Positions 10,502 to 22,500 of a stretch of DNA of 64,000 nt are shown one piece after another. The notes under the pieces were generated by a model that did no database searches, was not told the origin of the DNA, and saw only the letters and a list, made by a program, of their open reading frames with translations. The translations under genes and the position numbers were made by a program. Within the stretch, counting starts at the first letter, position 1, and the number at the start of each line of letters is the position of its first letter. This DNA comes from Plazaster borealis (Eukaryota > Echinodermata > Asteroidea > Forcipulatida > Labidiasteridae). Location of the stretch: positions 2,174,501 to 2,238,500 of the forward strand of contig CM037474.1 in assembly GCA_021014325.1 (NCBI GenBank), in the 5' to 3' direction.

Positions 10502-13500
10502 ATGTCTAAAGAAATCAGTCCAGCTAAGAATTTTATCGCGGGAGGCTTTGGAGGGGTTTGTCTGGTCGTGGCTGGTCACCCATTAGATACAATTAAGGTA
10601 AGCAATAAGAATTGTGGGTAAGACTAGATGTCAACCCCTCTCCCCCTCTGCCCGGTCATGCCGCCGGTGTTCTGTTCTGTTCTGAACTAACAACAACAGC
10701 AGGCCGTCCGCTAGCACCACTCAGCAGACGGCAGAGTGTGGGCCGGGTTTGACTTCTCAAGTAGAACTTAAGTCCGGCCGCGGTCTTGACACTTCTTGTT
10801 CTTGTATCCTTAATTAACTAAGCAAGAAACTGGAAACATTTCCGCATTCGGCCACCACTTTTTATAAGGGATTTATTTGATGTTTTTTAATGGATTTTGG
10901 ACTTTATTTCCCTTTTTAAAAATATTCCTCTTTTGACTTGAGGAATTGGAAGCTGAATTGTAGCGAAGGTCTGCAGGTTGGACTCCTCCGTTGCATACAA
11001 CGCGACAGAGTCCTGGGTTTAAATGTCAGACTGTATAAAGGTTTGCGAAATTTTTTATAACAAAATATTTTCATATTTTTTATACCTGATGATGGAGGAA
11101 GCTGAAGTGAAACTTCGTTCACATATTCCTTGTGACAAGAACTCCATCCGATGGGGTCAGAGTTGCAAATTTGATCCTTGGATGAAAGTATTTTTGAAAA
11201 TAAAACGGAAATTGGCGTCTCTAACTTTCTGTGGGTAGTTTTGTTATAGGTAGGTAGCGCGATATTGACATTTCCTATTCTGGCGGCACACAAAAAAGAG
11301 GTTTTTCAAATTAATGTTGCTTCGACCTAACATGCTATCTGAGATTCAAATCACTCTCGTAGGTCAATAAAACTCTCTTCTTTCATAATCTTTTTTTAAA
11401 AAGGCAAAACTTTCACTTTTTCACACACCAAAAAGATTCAGAGCATGGTCACCAACTCGATCACTACCACAACAAGCACAGCCATTTTTGAACTTTTTTG
11501 ACGGACTACATGGGGTCACCGTTTTTGATTAATACCGCCCTCTCTTGACTTTTAATAAAAAAATACCGCCATTTATTGATAGAGAGAGGTTCGGAAAGTG
11601 TATGGCGCTTTTTGTTCAGTCTCAATCAGTAAGGAAATAAGGTTTTTATGTATTTTTTACCATTTTGGGCCAAAATTGTGTTAAATTTCATATATTTATA
11701 CATACAGCGAATGCGGGGTATGCCCTCAAACCTATATCAGTAAGCTCCTTGTTCCTTTTTGAGTAAGAAAAGTTGGATTGTGTTCCTGCGCGAGGTTGCG
11801 CATTCAATTTATGGATGTTTTAATTACACCTAGTACTTGGTAAAAGGGCTGATGAGCTTTAGTAGTTTGGGTGGTCTGAATTTAACAATCTCTTTGATTC
11901 AGTTGGCGACCAGAAGAGTACAAAGTGAGGTGTAAGGTGTCTTTTTGAAGGCATAACTATGAAAGCATTAGCGAAAGCACCTATGACAATGATTTTTGCA
12001 CCATTGAATTACTCCTGACGAGGCCTTTAATTTGATGTATAGTTTGACAATATTTGAAAAAAGGAAATTTTTACTATAATAAAGCTACTCTCTGAACTAC
12101 ACTCGTTCGCAAACCTGATGAATTTACACGGAAGTCGATGGAGTTGCTACACATTTTGCGCATGTGCACACGTGTCCACGTGAGGGATGAGTTTTTAAGT
12201 GAGGGGGACTTTGTAAGTGAGGGGGCGACTTTGCTAGGGGGACGACTTTGTATTGGGCGACTTTGCCGGGGAAAAACATAGAGCTGTTGTTGATCTTGCA
12301 TAATATAATGTATACCCAACGGCCGTTGTAGCTTATTGACCACCACCAATCCCCCAGCATCCATGTGCAGGAACAATTTTTGACCAACCACAAGCCACAC
12401 ATAATGTAACTAATGAATATGGATGAGCCTGGCTGTTGCACGTTGCTGCTGAAGGCTGATTTTGCAGAATTCCGTGTGTTGTATGTATGTTCGTGTGTGG
12501 ACATTTATAAACATGGAGCAATATGTGTGTTTTTTTCTTGCAAGATTGTTTCGTGAGTACATTATGTCGTTGTGAGGGACACTTTTGGTACATGCGGCGA
12601 TTAGATGAGACTATTTTTTCATTAGTCCAGGGATTTCCCTTTACTTTTTTCTTCACTCGCCGGCCAGGCGATTTAACCAAAAGTTTGGGTCGCCCGCAAG
12701 TTTTTTCAGTCGCCCACATGTATTAATGCACACGTCAAAAGAGAAAAAAAACAAAAACACGGAAGTGAAGTTCGCAAAATTACGTTTTTGGACGATCTAA
12801 TTCCCTAATTTCTGCCCTTAATAACACTTTTTCCACCAACCACCATTTTAATGGATTTCTGACTTGGGGATTGGTTTTGTAGAACTTCTTTAGCAATGAT
12901 ATCTTTGTAATTAAACGATCGGTCGACGACGCACATTGGGAAAAAATTCAATGAACTTTGCCCTGCATGCGGCATCGCCCTCAGTCGGCAAAAGTTGTCG
13001 CTGTTTGAATAGCCTTAATCCAAGGCTGTGTATAGTACAGAATCCGCAGGCGTGCGCCACACTATGCAGCTATTCTTTACTTGGCTCGTGAACGTGTACT
13101 GAGTTGGAGACTAGCCAACTTTTCTTATGAAAATGGAAAATTTCAACGGCCAATCACAGCGTGCGGAATGATGGTTAGCATGGACTCTGGACTCGCTCGT
13201 TGTAGACTGCACAATACACCATGTGTTGTGTGTGCATGGGCGGGTGACCGGCGGGCGACCGAACGTTGTGGTGCCGGTGGATACTCGGCACCATGAGGTT
13301 ATGTGCATGCATGTTTTAACGTTTGTGTACTGAAACGAACAATCATGATTGCAATCGCGATCGCTGCCACATTAAATCTAGCAAATATTAAGACTTGTTA
13401 AACCATTTTACGAACTTAAAAATAATCTCTCTTTGAGATTTAACCACCCTATCCTTCATTTATTGTGAAAAGGAACAATTTTTTGACTCGCCCGGCGGGC

Positions 13501-16500
13501 TAGTAAAGAAGGGGTTTTGACTCGCCCGCCGCTGTTTTCACTCGCATTTGGTGACCGGGCGACCGCTAAAGTCGAACCCTGTAGTCATGGCGGAGCGGTT
13601 AACCGGGTAGTTGAAAAATGTAGCAATCAATAGTCGCGACTTCAACACTAGTCGCATTAGTCGCCAAGGCCTAATGTACATTTAGCCTAAAGTTTTTACT
13701 TATGTGTTTTACTGCAATCTTGTTATTGACAATATGGAAGTAAGTGTACAATTTTAATTTTTTTTTAATTTTATATTTTTTGTTTAACATTTCATTATAA
13801 ACTTTACAGGTCCGGTTGCAGACTCAACCTTCAGTAGCCACCGGGGCCACGCCACTTTACCGTGGAACATGGGACTGCGCAAAGAAAACAGTGTCAAAAG
13901 AGGTAATGTTTGAAGGGAAACTGACATCCTGAAAATATCAAAACAATTCTTTACAGAGTGATATTTGCATAACATTATCTGGAAAAGTAGAGATTGAACA
14001 CCCTTGAGTTTCTTAAGGAATATTAAGGAATGAAAGTCATCATTCGAACAAAAACACAAGGCTGCCGGACTTGTCCAGTCCATGACTTTACTGGCCCAAT
14101 GCTAAAATCACTGGACTCAGTCCTGTGGTCCAGTGTTAATTTTGAGCCCTGGTAAGAACCAAGTATTATGACTCTGAGGTATATTTACTTGTTATAGAAG
14201 ATTTCTTATTGCTAAACCTACTACCAGACCTTTGAAATGTTGGCAAAAATGCCGTATCTACATCCAATTGCCAAAGTAAAGGATTCAGAAGGACTTGGGC
14301 CAGTATGCCAAAACAACAAGTGCTCACAGGTCAGGCATTCTAATCTTATCTACATACAAATAAGTCCAAAAAATGTGGATTGGAGTGCAAAACATGAAGG
14401 AGAAGAGGAAATAGACTGTGCAAGTCTTGCGCATATTTGAACTTCCGGGACCATTGTGGTCCCAACCATATGGATATTTACGTGGGCAAGATTTTGTTTT
14501 GTCAATTATTTTAGTTTAATGTGGTTTATGACCATGAAAAATATAATATGTTGTTGGGAATGTAATACTTACTGATAAAAAAATGAAAGTAAAATCAATT
14601 CAACAATATAACAAAAAAAACCTGAGAATTAAACTTGACCTCAGCTTCCGGTTGCTGCAAAAAAATAAGAGTTTTGTGCTCACCTCCGATCACAAAACTT
14701 ATGTAAATATTTGTTTCAGATGCGCGATGATAATCACCAGATGCTGTAATTGCAACGCGAAGCCTTTGCATTGCAGTCTATTATTGTTGAGGCGTCAGCG
14801 TCCTCTATAAACTGCGTCAAGCGTTAATTTTACGCAGGTGTGACCTTCGCGAATCCACGTAAGTGGTTTCTGAAAAGTTTAGATCAAACAAGCATCCTTG
14901 TCCCAGAGTTTTAATATTGCTTCAATAATAATTAACAAAATATTTGTGTATTTATTATAAACACTAAAACTGATTTTATAAACATGTAATGAGTATTTTT
15001 GTTGTTCAGATTTTATAATTAAAAGTAATTTTAAACAAAGATTTGATTTCAGAGAAACAAATGTTCTTCCTTTGACGTGTTTTCTCGTTCCGATACGCGC
15101 GAGACTTGCACAGTCTGTTGGAGGAATTAGGCTACATGCTAGCTTAACTGCCCAGTCAAAGTTAGGTCAATTATATCCCTACCTGTCCAGAAAGGTTGTT
15201 AGAATGGATAGAGAGTGGAACAGGCATTTTAAACAATGAGAAATACCCATTGTCAGGTTCAAAACAGTTACATAGCTTAATTAATAAAATGCTATTTGAG
15301 TTCCTTCCTTTGGGGCATGAGTGAACGACTTTCCAGCCACCTGATGATAATGTTCGCTTGAATTTTCCTTATTAAAGGTCAACTATTGTTATTTAGCCAC
15401 CAATTCCTTGAGAGGAAAAGAAAAGGGAAATTAAACCCAACATCCATTTATAAAATCTTTAAAAATCCCTTAGAAAGTGGCAGTCGGATATGGAAATTGT
15501 TCCTTTTCCTGATTTCTTGATTTTACTTTCAAAACCTTCAGATTTTCTTGAAAGAGGTATAAATGTAAGCAGGCAAGGAGGACCCTTGTTATGATCAAAC
15601 CCAGGGTGGAAACTCGTGGGGAAAACCCACCACATGGCTTGTCAAGTTGCAGGTCAAATTTGTTTCAATGGTGAGAATATATTTTACAAGACCAGAACAT
15701 GAATGAGTAAGAACCTAGTTCCTACCTTCATTTGAGAAGGCTTTTAAATTCATTCATTCATTCATTCATTCATTCATATAACATTTATTTCCATATCACA
15801 GAAAGACGAAAATACAGAAGTGCATGCAGGAAATAGACAATTATATTAAGTAAACTTACTAACAAAAGAGGCATACAAAATGGCCATATAATAAACAAGA
15901 ACTTAAAGAGGAAGTGATATGGGGGCAAATCCCGAAAAGCAGAGCTTGAGGAGGGATGCCTTACAGGACAGAAAGACAGACAAACAAGCGGACCAACAAA
16001 AATACAAAATGAGCAAAAAATAATTAAATGATTGTGTAGAGCAGGGGTTGGTAAAAAGAGAGAAAAAAGACCAAGAAGGAAAATATTTAAGTGAGAATGA
16101 ACGAAATAATGTGCATATTGATGGGAAATTAGGAAAACCGGTGGTCTAATAGAACTAAGTGAAAAGACATACATGTGTAGCAAGGAAAACTTAGAAAAAC
16201 GGCGAAATGGCAAACAAGAAATACTGGCACAAAATGAAAAAGAAAATTGATCCAGAGTTTCTGTATCTTGGATACTTTGGGGGAGTTTGTTCCAAAGAAC
16301 GGTCATCGGTCCAACAAACCCGTACCAGCAGCTGTTTACTTCAAAACAGTTAGGCAATGAGTTGATCATGCACATGACTCAAAATGTACACTAGGTGACT
16401 ACACCGTGGGCCCCAAGGTCAGTGATTGAAGCGTCGGGTCGGTAAACTCATGACTGGACAAGTCCGGCAGTCTTGTGTTTTTCAATTAAATAATAATACC

Positions 16501-19500
16501 TCAATATATGTAATATCTTTAAGAAAACAATTGATGTTCAAATGATAACTTTGAGTCTGATAAATACCTTTCAATTTTGCCGAATATTTCCATGTACATG
16601 TACTTACCCTTAAGGCAATTTAGACAAGTGTTCTCTTAATTTTCTTAACTTTTTTTTTTCAATTAAAAATAGTTAATATGTTAAACTTGTTGTAGTTTTT
16701 CTCATTAATTTTTGATTCCAGTCTTGTGGAAAGATATCTGGTCCACTCAACTTGAGCTACAAGCCCTGCGGTCTTGCGGATTTTCCCTCCAAATTTGAGC
16801 CCTGACACTGTAGTATTCTCTTGGTTTTTTTGTTTGTTTTTGTTTTTTGTTTTTTACTTTCCACATTTTACATTCAGAAAGAGCAGTGAATAATATGATG
16901 TTTTTGACTTATTATAAATTCAAGATAGTCTGGTTCTTTTCTCTATCTCCCTAGGGGTTCTTTGGTCTGTACAAGGGAATGTTCGCGCCCATATTAGGTG
17001 TCGCTCCGATGTACGCAACTTGCTTCTTGGGTTTCAGTATCGGGAAAAAACTACAAACTCCGAGTGAAAATGGAAATTACAGGTGAGTTTTGGGACTGAA
17101 CCAGGCAGTCCTGGACTTTCGTTGATGCCAAGAAGGCCATTGCCTTCATTTTGGCCTTGGTGCCCCTTATTACAAATGTTTCCTCAAATATTTAACTTTT
17201 TGCCTACCCCATGCTGTTGTAAAGGGCACGCATGCACTCTTGGTTGGCCCCCCCAAGCCGATTTGTAAACTGGATGTCATAATCTAATAAACAACACTTT
17301 ATGTCATATTTGTCTCAATGGCTATGTTCAGACAGTGTACTGAAGTTAAACCTGAAATGCTTTAACTTTACGAGCAGCGGAGGGGTCGTAGCTTCAAGAC
17401 TAAATGTGCATCTTGCATGGATAGTTTTGAACTAAGGAGGGTGCTATGTGGTGCTGTATTATTTTATTTTCAAGCAAGGTGTTTATCAAAATTAAAGTTT
17501 AACTTGTAGTGCCCACTTTGCATGCAATTTAGTTTTTGGCACACCATATGCTGTGAGAAAGTATAATAACAAAACTGGATTCCTAACTTCCTACATATAT
17601 CACTTTATTACACCCCTAGTGGTGTATCAAAGCGCCCAGTATTTCTTTTTTTCAACAGGACAAGCAGAGTTATGTTTTTCACTTTTGAGACCCATTTACA
17701 TGTATGTAACACCTTCTAATGGTCTAACAAGATGCTTCGGTGCGTTCAGCAGCCACTGACAGAAACACTGTGGCAAACCACTTCTCTTCGCAATAAGTGT
17801 TACTGGGTTCTTTTACGTGCAATACACAACACACAGGACCTACTGCTTTACGTCTAAGTGTCTTGCCTAAGGACATAGATGTCACTACCGGGACTCGAAC
17901 CTACACTATTTTTATCAGAAGCACCAGAGCTTGAGTCCAGTGCACTTGTCAGCTTGGCCACGACATGCCAACAATAATATACGATAGTGTCTTTTTAAAA
18001 CCATTTTTGAGTGTAATTTTTGGTCAATTTGTCCTTCTCTGATCCTAGTTTGCAGCAACTCTTCAGAGCAGGAATGCTTGCTGGTGTCTTCACAACAGTC
18101 ATTATGGCCCCAGGTGAACGAATCAAATGCCTCCTACAGGTTAGAAGTTTATCCAAAGCATATCATCGAGTCAGTGCGAAAAAGTTTCTCAAATAAAGCA
18201 TTTACAGTGAACGCATAAACATCTTTTCTAGCTTAAATTATCCCGGTGATCTCTCTGCTGCCACTTCCCAGGTTATATTGTAAACTTGGGTGTGATCCCT
18301 GGCTGTACGGGTTGAATGGCTTCTGACTGGCACCCCCGAACAAAGATATTGATAAAGGGAGATTTCAAGTATGAATTCCAGTGGCCTTTATCCCTCTTAA
18401 GACGGGAAAACATAGCGCAGCATGTTGCACGGTGCATGTGTGTGCATGCTACAATGGCGTCATACATCAGGCGGTGAAGGGACCATAACCAAAAGAGGAT
18501 GTTCCAAAATTGTTCCGGGGTATTGGTAAATGTCCACCATAATCCAGTTTGGAAAAGTTTGGCTGAAAAAGACATCAAGTGGTTAAATAGCCTTGAAAAA
18601 GACTATCAAAGCCTATGCATAGTTTCATTAACTCGGAAGACACAACACATTACTCCAATTCTCAATTCCCTTCATTGGCACCCTGTTCGTTATCGTATTA
18701 TTTTCAAGTTGCTCTTACTTGTATTTCATTCCTTACAAGGTTCCGCCCCAATATATAATTCTGCTCTAATGACTCAGTATAAACCCTCTACAATTCCGGC
18801 CAAAATGCTTGGGCCCCCCGTTCCTAATGTTACAATAACCATTCCCTGTCTGAAAATAAACATTCTCTCCCTGTCCCCCGTCCCCCCGCTCAATGTTGAC
18901 TGGAACGCAGAAGACTGTGCAACAATGTGATTCAACATGGAAAGGGGGTAGGGGGCCCAACGAGATATGGTCGGGATTGTAGGTGCCTTAGATCTTCAGA
19001 TTTGTCCTTGCTTGTTGTCTCACTCACTCACAATACCTGGGGGGATCGATCATTCTCACATGCAGGTCCTCTTCTTTGGAATAAACTTCCTCTAAATATT
19101 TGTTTACTTATCTTCTGGTAGTAGTTTTAAGGAAACTCTCAAAACATTGTTGTCCATTCAAGCTTATAGTTCATAAAGTATATCGTTTTTGAGTTCTCTC
19201 AGGTATTTGCTATATAATTGCAGATTTATTTTATTTATTCTGGTTTACTGCGCCATGAGCATCTTTATTGATGGATATCGGCGCATTATAAATACTCATA
19301 TTATTGTTATTATTGTGATTAGCTTTGTACACACTCAAAGTGTCCTTACTTTTTTCCAAGGGCCAAATATCATACTACAGGTAGGTTGACTGCTCACAGG
19401 GTGTTGTATAATTAGTTGGGTACTTTGTTATTAATTTTAGATTCAAGCGGCGTCTAGCAGCAAACCCAAGTATGCTGGACCATTCGACTGCGGTAAGCAA

Positions 19501-22500
19501 ATTTATCGAGAATCAGGACTCTTTAAGGGACTCTATAAAGGAACAGGTGCAACGCTTCTAAGAGGTGAGTAGGTAACCCTATCCCAGCCAAATACCTCAA
19601 GCGGTATAAGTTGTTGTATTTTGTTGCAATGAGCAGTCAACTCAAATCCCATACTCTGTTGCTACTGTGTTGTGTTTAGCAGGGTTCCACAAGTCATCGG
19701 CTCAGTGCTATAAGGTCATTAATTTCAATATCATTTCGGTATTCATCAAAAGGTCATTACATAAAATGTACATCACAGCTAAGCAAATTATTGTTTTGTT
19801 ACCGCCGTGTATTTCACAACATCAGCCCAAATTCATGGAGAAGCTTAGGCACAATTAGTTTAGCACAAAAACAAATGTTACCAACCAAAACACTATGTCA
19901 TTTATACAGTTTGAAACTGGTTTCCTGCTTATTTTTGCAAAGCAGAAACAATTTTGCTTACCAGACAAAGGTAACCAACCAAAACACCATGTACCTTGTA
20001 CAGTTTGTAACTGGTTTCCTGCTTATTTCTGCAGAGCATTATGCAACTGGGTCCAGCTCCAGACCACATTAATATTCACCATGTCCCTCCTCCATGCTCT
20101 TTCTTTCTGCTTTTATTATTTTGTTCGTTCCTTCTTTTTGCAGACGTTCCCGCTAGTGGCATGTATTTCATGGTATATGAATGGCTTAAAATATCGCTCA
20201 CACCGGCTGACCAAAAGTACGTCCTATTTGTTTGCTCGTTTTTGAATGTACATGTAGCTCCGTATTGCTTGTAAAATTGAAAAATTACATTTCTGATTAT
20301 TTTCAAACTACTTTGTTATTGGTCTGTCGTTTTTAAGTTGTGTGATTACTTGTGAATATGTGCATGAACTTTGAACCCTATGTGATGAACTGATACCTGG
20401 GGCTTTTTCCAAACCTCGGCTGAGGCTCTGTCTCCGGCTATGGTCTTCGTTTGATGTTGGATACTACGTGCAGAATGTACATTGCTCCAAAATTGATGAC
20501 GGAACCCAAGCCGGAGCCCAAGCCGAGGTTTGGGAAAATGCCCCGGCGAAACATCACTTCATCAGGGGTCGCATGGGTGGCTACTAGTTTGTTAAGTACT
20601 CACCTCTCATGGTTGTGGCCCTTGTTCGATTCCCGACTAGGGACACGTATGAGAATAATAATAATTTTGGGAGGCTAATCATCCTTAATTGCAGCTGAGA
20701 AGCTGAATTGTGAAGGATGCGGCTACATTGTGTTTGAGCCGCAGGCATGCAAGGGCCCTATGGCAGCTAGCCACGTTGACCTTGATGACAACGGAGCACA
20801 GCCAGAGATTGAAAGTGTTTACTTTTTCCGGAGGAAATCTGGAGGGCCTGGCGATAAACGCTTAGGGCATGGATAGAACCAATTAATAACTCTACTTACA
20901 TGGCCGTAGCCAGGAATTGAACCAGGGCCAAAGTGGTCAGAGGCAAGTGCTTTACACACTAGACAACCATGCCATCATTTGAGTAGAGTTGTGCGTTGGT
21001 TCTCTCCTATGCCACAAGGGGTTTTCTCTGGACCCTCCATTTTTCCTTCTACAGGAAAAAAATCAAACACTTTGATCTGTGGCTGTGCTCCGTGGTCATA
21101 TATGGGTCAATGTGGCTGGCTGCCAAAAGCACCCTTGCATGCCTGTGCCCCGACCATAATGTTGCTGCAACTCAGCTTCTCAGTTGTGAGTAAGGGTGAT
21201 TAACTCTCTAATTTCTTTTGTTATTTTTATCAATTCAATTGGAGAGTTCGAGACACTACGTGGCAGCAGACGTACTGGGCTCTTATCCATTGTTTCCACA
21301 TTATCGCATATTATTTCTGAGACCACTAGATTTACCCAGTTATTACCCAGAACAGTATACTCTGCTCGAAAGCATAGTTTACTGTTCGAAGCGTCGATAC
21401 CACAATACCTCTTTTCTGAGCCAACACTCCTCCCAAAAGAGATTGTACACATGGTTGTACAAGCAAGTTTAGTGACATTGTATTTTCCACACCATGCAAA
21501 GCTTCAAACATCACTAACTAGTTTGATGATTTGTTTGTATTGCAGACCAGGAGAGCTGAGCCCTCTTCGTGTACTGTTTGCCGGTGGAATGGCTGGAGTT
21601 CTGAACTGGATGGTAGCGATTGCACCAGACACACTCAAGTCCCGATTACAGACAGGTACAGTGTCAGAAGCTAAAATTTGTTTCTTTTTCCCCCCTTTTT
21701 TTCAAAACAAAACCAGCTAAAATTGTTGTAGAAAGATGTAAAGAGATTCATGTGTACAAAACATGCTTGGTCGATTTCACAAAGCACTAAGATTCATTTT
21801 AAGATGAGTTGTCAGTATTATCATAGTAATTTGTATTGTGACATCACACTTTTCTTAGCATTTAAGATTGATTTGCATTTAAGATCAATATTTTACTCTT
21901 TGTGAAATCGAGCCCTGGCCATATAACTTTTGTATGGTGTTTCTAGATGATTGTTTGTGTGCATTGCCAGTTGTTACTCTCTTTTCATTCTTTACTTCAC
22001 TGTGTTTATTGCAGTGTTTTGTTCCCCCTTATGTAGGGGTGAGTGTGTCTGCTTTTCAAAAATGTGTTTGTGTAATTTTATGCTGCATCTGTATGTCATG
22101 TATTTAGTTGGTACATTTTTGTATTTTTAGGCTGTATTGTATATATTTGGATGAAATTTTTTATTGTTTGTATTTTGATGTATTTTTCGGGAATTTTATT
22201 TTATTTTGTGCCTTTGGACATCCTTGGATGGAGAGGGCGCACTAGAAATGTAATACATTTTTAGTTGTTCGGGCTTCAGCCGAACACCTTTTGTTTTTGT
22301 TCATGTTTTGTTTTTTTCTTTTTCTTTTTCCCCTTTTTCTTCTTCCTCTCCAAGTCTTTTCCAAAATAATAACTCAAGATTGCAATTGAAATAAATCCTG
22401 AAACTGCATATGGTCACTTTAATCCTACATCGTTATCGATTTTTCTTTTCTTGGTTTTTGTATTTTTGTATGTGTTGTTTATCGTCTCGCCATGCAGCCC

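Noticed and set aside
12124..12719. Several 108-128 codon - strand frames in intron 1 of the carrier gene
   Set aside because: Overlapping in three frames, no family resemblance, and partly within the inserted element at 12628.
15785..16375. 196-codon - strand protein
   Set aside because: The start is a LINE reverse-transcriptase ending and the remainder is hydrophobic translation of A/T-rich 3' sequence ending in (ATTC)n.
21196..21720. 174-codon + strand frame
   Set aside because: Only 21546-21655 is carrier exon 7; the rest is a family 3 repeat before the acceptor and intron after the donor.
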